A DNA stretch of 64,000 nucleotides, taken from NCBI GenBank assembly GCA_003993805.1, contig RSEF01000001.1, positions 94,219,319 through 94,283,318 of the forward strand, in the 5' to 3' direction. The translations under genes were made by a program, and so were the position numbers. Of the stretch, positions 1 through 10,795 are shown piece after piece (positions within the stretch are counted from its first letter, which is position 1; every line of letters begins with the position of its first letter). Source of the DNA: Himantopus leucocephalus (lineage: Eukaryota > Chordata > Aves > Charadriiformes > Recurvirostridae). The notes under the pieces were generated by a model. It was not told the origin of the DNA. It was given only the letters and a program-made list of their open reading frames with translations, and made no database searches.

Positions 1-700
1 GGGGGGGGGGGGGGGGGGAACCCGGGAAGGGGGGGGGGGGGGGGGGGGAGTCCAAAACCGCCCCCTCCTCCCGGGGAGCCCGGTATTGTTCCCGCTTCCC
101 CAGGGCCCGCCGGGCGGGCAGCGGGTGGGAATATTTGGGAATAATGTTTCCATCGGGATGTGGCCGCTGAGAAAGTGTGTCTGCTGCACCTCCGCTTCTG
201 TGGCAAGAACGGGGGGGGGGGGGGTTTNNNNGGGGGGGGGGGGGGATTCAGCCCCTCCCGGTGCCACCCTCGGCCTGGGGACCCGCTGCCATCTCCTCCG
301 AAACGCCGGGGTGCTACTTGGGGACCGGGCAGGGGGACAAGACCCGTAGGGGTTGGGCGGCATCAGGATGGCGTTTGCGCTCCCTTTGAACCGGCCGAGA
401 TCCCTCGGCGTGTCGGGCTGGTTGTCCGTTTGCAATTTAGTGGTTTTTTGGGGGGTTTTGTTTTTTGAGAAGCGGCATCGGTATTTCCCACGCTGTCCTT
501 CTGGCCGTGCCACCCAGGCGGGTGGCCGTTCGGCCGCGCTGGCTTCTGCGGGCTGCTGGCCTGGGGCTGCCTCGCCTCTTGTTGCCCAGCGAATTTGCCG
601 GGTGTATTTTTGCCGAGTGGCCGCTGTGCTGTTGAAGTGGCAGCCATTTGGTCACCGTGGCATTACTTCACACGCTGCCTTCGCTTTGCCGTTGAGTTCT
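1..700. promoter_or_regulatory. GC-rich start of window, possible ATN1 promoter/first non-coding exon
   Basis: The first ~700 bases are GC- and CpG-rich and lie ~17 kb upstream of the ATN1 start codon. In human ATN1 the 5' exons are non-coding, so this could be its promoter CpG island and first exon. I cannot place a transcription start or splice donor. Poly-G runs at 1-18, 30-48, 211-224 and 232-245 and the four Ns at 228-231 show that the assembly is unreliable here. The open frames in this stretch have no recognisable protein content. Confidence 0.3.
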
Positions 701-1706
701 GCCTCGGTAGCTATTGTATGTTCCTGAAGTTGCTCTCCAGACGGGCAGTGTCTTTCTTTGCGTTTTGGCCGAGGGCTGCGGCTGCCTCCGGCGAGTCACT
801 TAGTTGCCAGGATGGCTACTGTAAGAATTTCTATGGCTTTTGTCTGCAGGGTCTATTTTGCAGTTGCTGTGGTTCTGGAGGAGTGGCGTGTCCCTACCGA
901 GGTAGCCGCTCAAATCTGTTTTCCTTATCTCTCATTGTGTTGGGTGGAACTCATGGGAACCGCTATGCTTTCCAGCACTGAAAAAGTGAGGAGAAAGTAG
1001 TGGGGCCATTATCCCAAGGTGTGTAGTAGGAGAGCAGAGGAGGAGTTGGAAATGCCATTTGGTTTGTGTCCACCTGAATGGTGGAGCGTGGTTACGCGTC
1101 CTGCAGGTATGCGTATGCCTAAAGCTTCAGAGTTAAGCCCTGGCTTCCCACCAGAATCAGTGTGGTGGTGTCAGAACATCAGCCAAAGTACCCCACATCC
1201 CAACAGCTGTTTGAGTTGAAAGCTGGACCCTCTTTTTTTCTAAGCCCCGAGGGTATTGCGCATCACTGCTGTGTGCCATATGCACCACCCCCCCAGGGGC
1301 TGGAGCACCAAGACCATCACCCGTGGATGGGGCACTTGTAAATGTGAATGGTCAGATTGTTTGTTGGAATGAATGTCATCCTTTTTTTTCCCCAGTTTCT
1401 TGGTCAAGTTGTTATTTTTACGTTTGTTATTGGTGACTGCATCACCAATCGTTTGTGTATTTTCCCGACTTACTGGGGATGATCTGGTCTTTCAAACCAG
1501 ACTTTTCCAATTGTGATTCCTGATGGAGGTTTTCAAGTATGGCCATAAAGAAGTGAATGTATAGTACCACGGTTCATGCTGGAAAGGATAAAACCCCTCC
1601 AAACATTTGAAAAGTAAATGTGCAGTGAATCCTAATGAAGAAGATTAACAGGTTTAACCTGCTGTGATGGCCCGCCTTTACCTCTCTTTGTAGGCATTTA
1701 CCTCCT

Positions 1707-1707
<1 letters not shown>

Positions 1708-1739
<32 letters not shown>

Positions 1740-1740
1740 N
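1708..1740. repeat. Poly-C homopolymer ending in N
   Basis: There are about 32 consecutive C residues followed by one N. A homopolymer this long directly beside an ambiguous base is more likely a badly resolved GC-rich or low-complexity stretch, or a sequencing artefact, than a true repeat of exactly this length. Confidence 0.8.
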
Positions 1741-1914
1741 TGGTATTCTCACCTTTAGGTTTGTCTGCTCAAGGAATTACAATAAAGTTTCTTGTGGGCA
1801 TACTTGTATTCCAAAATAATAACAGGCATGCAAGGAACTATGATTCTATACTGTAGTGGGATCGCTATACTAAAAGCAACCTGATCCGTATTTTTCTTCA
1901 AGAGGGGGAGCATC

Positions 1915-1980
1915 TAGTCCAGTTGGATCAGGTGATTGTTGTAGGTCCCTTCCAACTGAAGTATTCCATTCTATTTTTAT
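1915..1980 (+). repeat. CR1-type LINE 3' end fragment
   Basis: The stretch contains the usual CR1 3' end text: a 'ctagt..agttggatcaggtgatt' block, then 'aggtcccttccaactgaa', then a degenerate ATTCTATT tail. Orientation is +. It is only a short tail remnant. Confidence 0.6.
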
Positions 1981-2539
1981 TTGTAGCTGAAATGAATCGG
2001 GCAGGTTTTCCTCTTCCCAAAGTTCAGCCTCTGTCACTCCTTGTATACCTTCCTGGTTCCTCCTGGAGCTCCCTCACGTTCATCAGCATTTTTCTGGGGG
2101 ATGGAGGTGGAGTCAATGGCAGCTGTTGCCCTGTAGGGAGGACTATTTATTTACCAGATCTGGGGTGTCATACCTTTGCAAATGCAGTCTCTGGAATTGG
2201 TCTGAGCATTTATTCAGCTGTGCCCCTCCTTAAATATCTACCTGAATGTTTACCCAATCTTACATTTTTTTCTCATTGGGTGTCTGCCTTTTCTTCTGAG
2301 AACCTAGTTTCCTCCTCTGTCAGGCTGGGCATCTTCCCCAGTTCTGTTTTTTATTCTTTCTCCCATTCTCTTTTGGACAACTTTCTTGCCACCAGTGGAT
2401 TTTTTGATCTCTTTTTTCCCCCATTAGGAGATGCTACAGAAGTATGAAGGATATTTCCTGCATTTATCACTTCATCTCTTCCATCTGTACTTCTTGAGGA
2501 CAGTTCCTAGCAAAGTACAGAATAGTAATGCTTTACAAA

Positions 2540-2655
2540 TTTCTTAAAGGCCAAAGGAGAAACAAGCACAAGTTCTGAGTGTGTTTAGAAGTGGAGGCAT
2601 CTCTGAAATTCTAAGTCGTGCTCTTAACCAAGCGAGCTACACCTAGGGTGTGTAT
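2540..2655 (-). repeat. tRNA-derived (MIR-like) SINE remnant
   Basis: Read on the minus strand, 2650 down to 2591 gives a tRNA-like D arm/A box (TAGCTCGCTTGGTTAAGAGC) followed by an ACGACTTAGAATTTCAGA block. The GGTTAAGAGCAC core resembles the tRNA-related head of MIR SINEs. No intact B box, acceptor stem or anticodon arm remains, so it is not a functional tRNA gene. The 3' boundary is uncertain. Confidence 0.4.
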
Positions 2656-3532
2656 TCTCAGCAGAACTAATTCATGTGATCGCTGCCTGAGTCCGGTCAC
2701 AGCGGATGGTTTAACACGAACAGGAGATGCTCCATCTCAGTGCCTCACCTGAGTTACTGAAGCTGCAGCAGTGCCTTGGACACATATCTGTTGCCAGGCT
2801 GGCCAGGCACGTGTCGCATTGCTCTTTGTGTCGTGCTGAGCTGAACGCCGGAGAATCTTTCTGTCCTTCCAGTTGTGTGGTGGGCAATCATGGGTCCACA
2901 ACCCATGGCCTCAGTGAGACATGTATGGAGAATGATGAGGCAGAAGGGGATGTTTCCAGCTCAAGTGGTTTGAGCTTCACCTCTGCCTTAGTCTGATTGG
3001 CTGATTTGGGCTTTGAACACTTAGGGGTGAGGATTTGGTGTATGTTAAAAGTTTAATGCAAGTCGACTTGGTAAGGAAACGATCCCTTCAGAAGCATTGT
3101 CTTGCTTCCGATAATGCTCCTGCAGAAATCTCTGACTGTTTTCTGTGTTTGTTGTGGCAGCAAGCACTGATTTGTTATTGTCTCCTGTAAAAATATCAAT
3201 GTTTGATTGATTGTTGTGGCAGTATTTTCACCTACAAACCAAAGGGTAACTGCAATATCTTCTCCGAGCAATTTTAGCCAATGAAGGTCTGTCTGGGCTT
3301 TGCTGAAGAAAGGTAGCTGGTTGCTTTCAATCTTCCTTCATGTCTCATGCCCTGCTGACATTGTTCATCATAGAACAGTGTAGCTGGAGAATTTTAGTTT
3401 TGTGCTTCCGTGCCTTACAAGGCACTTGGTGATACCCTGCTTCTTCCACAAGGTCTCTCTGTGTTGTAGATCACTTAGGTGAATGTTGCATTTGAGCAAC
3501 CTTCATTTCTGTGGACAGTGGATTGGCTATAT

Positions 3533-3665
3533 TGTGTGTGTATATATTTATTTATGTGTGTGTGTATATGTCACAATATATATAAAAAATAGTCTGTATA
3601 ACATAATGTATTATGTAAGATGTCTCTTTTATTCAATTTTATATTGAGATATATATAATGTAGTG
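3533..3665. repeat. TG/TA-rich simple sequence
   Basis: Alternating TGTG and TATA tracts make up an AT-rich low-complexity stretch in the presumed ATN1 5' intron. No gene signal is present. Confidence 0.7.
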
Positions 3666-4089
3666 TATCGGATATAAAGTGTGTCTATACCATAGTATTT
3701 CGGCTATACTACTGCTTTTCTTCCAGGCGGTGCAACAGATGAAGTGATTTTCCTCAGAATTATTCAAAGTTTGCCAGACACGTGAAGAGGGTCCACCCTC
3801 TGTGAAGAGTGGTTTATCCAGTCATGATTATCCATCAAGCTTTCCTTGTGCGTTGCTAGACCATTGCTTCAAAGTACATTTTCACCCGGAGCTAGACCTC
3901 CATCACCTCTTGGCCGACCTCTCTATGACTGCTAATGACTTTAGCATTGAAAAACCTGTTCTGATCAACTGGCTGGTCCTCTTCCCTGCACAGCACACGG
4001 CACGGAATGTTGCCTGGTGGTCTTTGCAGAAAATATTAGAGTATTTGTTTTAGAATAAAACTAAAAAAAAAACCCCAACCTTAAAGATT

Positions 4090-4480
4090 TCCAGTGATAC
4101 ACCAGATCCCTATGCAAGTTTTTCAAGTGATTGATTTCTCCCGTTTTTCAGATTTTGCACTATTTCTGTGTGGAATTTGCCTTGCTTCAGCTCCTGTCTG
4201 TTGAATCTGGGGTCTTTTGTGTTATAGGTTAAAGAGCCCTCTGCTGTCAGAAATCTTCTCCCTTTGTAGTACTCATAGGCCATCCTCAAGTCACCTTTTA
4301 ACCTTTTCTCTGATAAGCTAAACATGTGGAGCTTCTTAAGGCCCTTACTGTAAGGGGGAGGAGTTATCAGACTTCCTTCTTGTTCTTTTTGGAAGTTTTC
4401 AATTTGTCAGCATCCTTTTTGGAATACACAGGTGAAAACTGCACACGCTACTCCCATAATGGTCCTACCAATCCAGTATA
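4090..4480 (-). repeat. Old LINE (CR1-like) remnant
   Basis: On the + strand the text reads like the reverse complement of a decayed CR1/L3-type ORF2 3' part (for example 'ccatcctcaagtcacc' and 'gaaaactgcacacgctactcc', compare the 'ccagaactggacacagtactcc' block of CR1). The reading frames are broken. Similar but weaker text occurs at about 6,200-6,800 and 14,600-14,760. Confidence 0.4.
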
Positions 4481-7400
4481 TAGTCAGGTAAAAATCATCT
4501 CTCTGTTCCTGCTCCTGAAGAGTATTCCTCTGTTTATGCACTGGTGGGTTTTATTCATTCAGGAATAGTCCCCTTAGAAGTCTCATGCTGGGGACTTGTG
4601 TTCAGTTTGCTATCAGCCATTAATTACAAGGCCTTTTCAGAGCTGCTGTGTATCCTTGGATCTTAATCCTTGAAAGCTTTCTACATTCTTCTGTACTTGA
4701 TGTAAAAATTTTCCATAATTAAAACGACTGTCTTTCTGTGTTATCCCATTGTGGCAGTAACACCAGCTGGTCTGTGCCAGTTTCCATTCCATCATTTACC
4801 ATCTCACCTGCAAACTTTGACCAAGTTTCTGCAAACTTTCTTCAGCTGGTGCCTTCACCAGCTACCAACAATATTCTATGATGGGCCACCATGGCCTCTC
4901 ATTGGCAAGTTTTGGGGAACTTGCTTTTTGACGGTGGATCTACGTGTGAGGTCATCTTTGCTGGTGCCATAACTGTGCACCAAGCTTCAGCCCACAGGTT
5001 GTCACATGCTGCTTTACAGGGATTACCCAAGGCATTGAAAATGTCTCAGGCAGTGGTTTTACTTGCCATCATGCCTTTTCTCCTGGTGGTCCAGTCTGAG
5101 CCTAATTTGGCCTCAGTCTCTGGGCTCAGGTGCCCACTTGAGAGGTGGAGGCCTGTGTCTGTGGTCGGTAAGGCAGGTTATGTATCTGTAGGTGGTAGCA
5201 CTTTGGCATGACTTGCTTGCTTTGAATTTTCTTGGGACTGGGGAGAATTTTAGATACTTGTGACTTTTAGTTTTTCATTGTATCTTGACCAGGAAGACCT
5301 TGATTTAGCTATAACCATCATGTTTTCTGATTTCATAAGATTGTAAGGACTAAAATCATACTTCACTGTGAACTTGATGAAGTATGTAAGACAAAACATC
5401 TCCTTCCTCCCAAGGGTGGTTCAGCACTGGCACAGGTGCCCACAGAGGCTGGGGAGACTCTGTTCTCTGAGGTGTTTGTGACAACCTCATCTAGCTTTGC
5501 AGTTTACTATGAACAGGGGTTTTGAGTGGAGGCCTCCAGCGATCTCTTCCTGTGTAAATCTTCCTGTGACACACCGTTGTGTTTCCCTTCCCTCAGCCCC
5601 ACAGGTGGGGGCAGGATCATCCCACTTGGCCAGTTCTGCAGACCAAGGAAAAGCTGTGGGATCCCAAGCAAGGGAGCGACTCAAAGCTTATCAGCATCTC
5701 AGGTCTGTTGTATGATTGTTCCTGTGCCGATCTCCCTGCCCCCAGTTCACTGCTTTCCTTCTGGATCTGTCTGTCCATCTTCATCCTGTTCAGACACTTG
5801 CCCTTTGCACAAATGGCTCTCATACTGGCTTCGTCGTCAGTCATGAACCCCTAGAAACAGAGAATCAAAAGGGCATCCTTGGGTCACTGGCTGCAAAGTC
5901 CCTTTGAGCACCATGCAAGCTACTTTCTTTTGCAAACTTAGTGAATAATTGATAATAATGATTTTCTTTTGCCCCTGTTATGCTCCAGGGACAGAACGTC
6001 ACCAAATGGCCAGGAGTGTTCTCATTTCCATCTTAAAATTGTTGGTGGCCTTTTTATACCCATTGGTCTTACACCAGCCTTCTCTGTTAACTTAAATACT
6101 CCTTCTGATTCCTTTGTGTTTAGTTTCTAGTGTTTTACAGACAGTAATCACATCACTCTAGCTTTTATTTTGTGAAGTTAAAAAAGTAAAGTCTTTATAG
6201 GTTTTGTACATAACAGAGACACTCTTTGCATCCCTCAGCATTCTGGAAACTGCTTTCTGCACCTTCTCCAGTCCTCTTGCATCTTTCCTGATGCATTACA
6301 CGGTCTACCAGAGGATGTTTGACAAGTGCAGTGTCCAGTGGCATTAATACTTTTTCTCCTTGCTTGATAATACCTTGTCTGATGTCTCCAAAATAACAAT
6401 GCTGCCCATAGCTGTCCTGTGATTAAATCCCTTTCCTCCGCAACGGTTTGTACGGATGAGCAGAAGTTCTTAGGGTGGGTGTGCTTGTCATTTCTCTTCA
6501 GTGTACCTCTCGCCACTTTGTACTATTGAACTTGTTAAAAGCATACCAATGACTCTATTAGGTCCATCTAGTCCAGAGTCTGCTATTTGAGCGGTCCTAC
6601 CCTAGGAGAGAGGGTAAGTTAAGGCAAGCTTACATGCTGTTTTCCTCTGATGCTTCTACAGCTTCCAACTGTTTTCAGCGCAGGGAGTGCCATAGCTGGA
6701 TGTGGTTTCTCTCTATTCAGTAAGCACCAGTTACTCTCTCTTGCGTGAAACTCTTCAGTCTCCCCTCAAGGCCATGCAAACATCTAGCACCCATAGTGTC
6801 CTTTGTTTGGAAATTCTGCAGCCACGCATTTCAAGAAGAACCATCTCTTTTTGTTTGTTTTGAACTTGTTTCTTTGTAGAATTACTTGATGATCCTCAAT
6901 TCTTGTACTGGAAAAGACAGTGAAAAATTATGTCCTACCCAACCTCTACTTTTCATGTATGGTTTTACAGTGCTCGATCGCATCCTCACATAATAACATT
7001 TTCTCTGGACAGAGATGCCTAACCCACTCAGCCATGCCTCTTTGTTGCCCTTTCTAGTTCCTGTGGAAGGAGCAGAACTGCACACACTTTTTTTTAAGAT
7101 GTGGAAAAACCATGGGTTTGTGCAAGGGCATAATGACATTCTCTGTTTTGTTTTCAGTTCCTTTCTCGGGAATTTCTAGCATGTGGTTCGCTTTCTTGAT
7201 GGCTGCTCAATGCCAAGGTGACATTTTCATGAATCTGCCTCATATCCCAAGGGTATCACTCTTGAGTGGCACTGGTCAGCTCAGAGTCCCTCATATGTGG
7301 AGATGGAGTTGTTTTTTCTCTGTGTGCGTTGCTTTATGTTTATCTAGATTGAAGTTCACATGCCATTTAATTGCCCAATCACTCCTCCTGAAAGTCCTTC

Positions 7401-8047
7401 TACGGTTCTCCTCAGTTAGTTCTCATCCTTATTATTACCCTCATTAATTTACTCTCATCAGCCACATTGACTTCCCTTTGCCCTTTTTCTCTATCCATCC
7501 TGGTTTTACTTCTTGTTTTATTCTCTTAAGTTCTGTCTTAAATTGTGATCATCTGCGATACTGACAGTGTCTCCTAACTTAATGCAATTGGGAGGTAGGA
7601 CATTGATCCATGTGAGGATCCACCAGGCTTTCTTCCACCTAGCCTGATACTTTCAGCACTTCATTCATTCAAATCTACTTACAGAGTTTGATCCTTCTAG
7701 CTACTGAGCTTCTGTCTGGTTCTTCTCTACACTCTGACTAGTTTGCCTGGGACTGAGGGCTCTGAGCAGAGTCGTATCCTTGCCTGGACCTCTCTCTACC
7801 AGCTTCTTTACTGAAGGGAGGGATGGATGGTGTGGCTACTCTGACTTTGGACTCAGCTTCGGGTTTCCTGTATTCTTATATATGTCCTGCAGCTGCAAAG
7901 TTACCAGCAATCTTCCCCAGTAACGACTTGCAGCAGAAGTCTGAAACCATGATGGGTTGACCAGTGGATAACTTCCAGGTACCAAGAGTGAGGAGCTATG
8001 ATATGTGGGGTCATGGTCACAAGTTGCAACAAGGAAATTATGACTGT

Positions 8048-8228
8048 TAATGGGTGTTTCAGCACTGGAATGAGTGTCCCAGGTCAGCTGGGGAAGTTTC
8101 GTTCCTTGAGATGTTCAGGATTTGCCTGGCCGAGGCCTTGGGCAACCTCTTCTAGAATGGAGGTCGGCCCTGCTGTGAGCAGGAGTTCGGACCTGCAGAG
8201 GTCCCTTCCAGCTGACATCTTTCTTTGA
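8048..8228 (+). repeat. CR1 LINE 3' fragment
   Basis: The + strand carries the CR1 3' UTR text in order: 'gtcccaggtcagctggggaag', 'ttgagatgttcaggatttgcctggcc', a 'gctgtgagcagga' block and 'gaggtcccttccagctgacatct'. It is truncated and diverged, with the terminal octamer repeats lost. Confidence 0.75.
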
Positions 8229-9215
8229 GTAGCCTGTGATGATGTCTTTGAGTAATTTATTTTGCATTCCCTGGTAGAGGGATGTCTGTGTGTAAAAAGG
8301 GGGAGTTACATATTACAATAGACCCTTAACGCGTACGAGCTCCCACAGGTAAGGTGTGCTCAGGCATTGCAGATATAGAAGGCACTGCACTTCTTGAAAC
8401 AGTGAGTATGGAGAGTGTGATGTATCCTTCCTCTGCATCATGCATCTGTAGGCCTCCACCCCACTCGCAGAGGGAAGAGCCCAGTGTGTTGCATTCTGTG
8501 ATCCGCTGGGCTCTGCCAGCCTGTGTGTCCAAGAGATCCAGAGGCCCCCCTCTGGGGAGGCTCAATGATTCTTCTGAGATTTTTAAGTAAATCTGTTACA
8601 TACTTACAGTCATTTTAGTGTGCCCTCAGGAATCGTTTTACGATTAACGTAACCTTCTTTAGTACATCTCACCTTCGTTTAGTGAATCAGACTTTATTTT
8701 CAGTTGCTTCTGCAAAAATTAGTATCTTCTTCTATGCTGTAAATTAAGCTATTGTTAAACGCATGAATGTTTTTATTATTTACTACCTTGCTTTAACTCT
8801 AATTGTTTTTATTTCACTCTGCTCATCATAATTTTTTTTTCTCAGATAAGTTTTTCATTGAATGGAGGTTCCAGAATTACAGCTTTCACACTTAAAATAA
8901 CATTCTTACTCCTCATGGTTCTGCAGAATCAAGAAAACAAAACATTAATATAGACTTAATAAAATGTAAACTGGCTTTATCTCCTAAGACTGCCAGCACT
9001 CTGCAAGTTTATTTTTAGTACTCTTATTTGGCACCCTTTCCTGAAATGTGAGCATTTTAATTTTTATTTATCACTTTACTGGGGAGAAGGAGCACCTAGG
9101 TAGCATGAGAAGTGAATTTGTCAACAAGTAGTGTTGACAAATAAGTCAGCAAGTACGTATAAGAAAAGGATTAAAGCTGTTGGCTCAGATTGAGTCTGGG
9201 AGGTATTATTTTAGG

Positions 9216-10795
9216 CATAGAATCATAGAATGGTTTGGGCTGGAAGGGGCCTTTAAAGATCATCTAGTCCAACCCCACTGCCATGGGTAAGGACATCTTT
9301 CACTATATCAGGTTGCTTAAAGCCCTGTCTGACCTGACTTTCAACACTTCCAGGGATGGGGCATCTAACACCTCTCGGGGCAACCTGCTCCAGTGTCGCA
9401 CCACCCTCACTGCAAAAAATTTCTTCTGTATATCCCGTCTACACCTACTGTCTTTCAGATTAATACCATTGCCCCTTTTCCTTTCACTACAGGCTATAGC
9501 TAAAAAAAAAAAATCTCCTTTCTGTCTTTCTGATGAGCCCTCTTTATACATTGAAAGGCTGCGATAAGAACTCCCTGGAGCCTTCTCTTCTCCAGGCTGA
9601 ACAACCCCAGCTCTCTCAGCCTGTCTTCATAGGAGAGGTGCTCCAGCCCACTGATCATCTTTGTGGCCCTCCTCTGGACCCGCTCCAATCAGTCTGTGTC
9701 TTTCTTGTGCTGAGGACTCCAGAGCTGGATGCAGCACTCCAGGTGGGGTCTCACCAGAGTGGAGTAGAGGGGCAGAATCACCTCCCTTGAGCTTCTGCAC
9801 ACACTTCTTTTGGTGCAGCCCAGGATATGGGCTGTGAGCGCACATTGTTGGCTCATGTCCAGCTTTTCATCTACCGGTACGCCCAAGTCCTTCTCCACAG
9901 GGCTGCTCTTGATGCCTTCATCCCTCAGCCTATATTAATACTAGGGGTTGCTTTGACCCAGGTGCAGGATCTTGCACTTGGCTTTGTTGAACTTCATGAG
10001 CTGAGGTTCATATTGGCACACTTCTCAAACCTCTCAAGGTCCCTCTGGATGGCATCCCTTCCCTCAAGCATATCAACCGCACCACTCAGCTTGGTGTCAT
10101 CTGCAAGCTTGCTGAGACTGCACTCAATCCCATTATGTCATTGATGAATATATTAAATAGTATTGGTTCCAATAGGGACCCCTGAGGGACACTACACATT
10201 ACTGGTTTCCTCTTGGACATTGAGCCATTGAATGTTGCTCTTTGGATGTGTTGATCCAGCCATTCCTTATCCATTAAATCCATATCTCTCCAATTTAGTG
10301 GCAAGAATGTTGCGGAGGACCATATCAAAGGCCTTACAGAAGTCCAGGTAGATGACATCTGTAGCTCTTTCCTTGTCTACTGATGCAGTCACTCCATTGT
10401 AGAAGGCCGCTAGCTTAGTCAGGTACAATTTGCCTTTGGTGAAGCCATGTTGGCTGTCTCTAGTCACCTTCCTGTCTTCCATATGCTTTGACCTAACTTC
10501 CAGGAGGATCTGCTCTATGATCTTACCGGGCACTGAGGTGAGGCTGACCCTAGGTGCTTCCTAGGGTCCTCCTTATTACCCTTTTTAAAAATGGGTGCAA
10601 TATTCTCTTTTCTTCAGTCACTGGGGACTTCATGTGACTGCCATGACTTTTCAAATATGATGGAGAGTGGCTTGGCAACTACATCAGCCAATCCCTCAGG
10701 ACTCTGAGGTGCGTCTCATTGGGTCCCATGGACTTGTGTATGTTGAGGTTCCTTAGGTGGTCTTGAACCTTGTCTTCTCTTACATATATGGGTAG
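9216..10795 (-). mobile_element. CR1 LINE, minus strand, decayed ORF2 (reverse transcriptase)
   Basis: The element is about 1.6 kb in reverse orientation. Its 3' end is at 9216 ('atagaatcatagaatgg', the reverse complement of the ATTCTATG tail). Minus-strand frames keep pieces of CR1 ORF2: an RT palm motif YLDFCKAFD near 10,330, an '[14 protein letters not shown]' block near 9,720, 'RVQRRATKMI' near 9,670, and a C-terminal 'WSRLPREVLDAPSLEVLK' block near 9,350. Frameshifts and stops separate them, so the copy is dead. The 5' end is truncated, as is normal for CR1. Confidence 0.92.

Larger units (their letters stand above)
700..9215. other. Non-coding stretch upstream of ATN1 (probable 5' intron)
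   Basis: Apart from the listed repeats I see no coding gene here. The longest open frame (1923-2447, 174 codons) starts inside a CR1 tail and has no recognisable domain. Composition is ordinary AT-moderate vertebrate intron or intergenic DNA with scattered CR1-like fragments (for example 5,405-5,480 and 6,540-6,600). Human ATN1 has a long 5' intron in the equivalent place, which is the basis for calling this probable intron. Confidence 0.4.

Noticed and set aside
1923..2447. 174-codon plus-strand open frame
   Set aside because: It begins within a CR1 tail, and its composition (Phe/Leu/Ser-rich from T-rich DNA) suggests chance.
2591..2650. Possible functional tRNA gene on the minus strand
   Set aside because: Only the D-arm/A-box part is tRNA-like; there is no B box, T arm or acceptor pairing, so it is better read as a SINE remnant.
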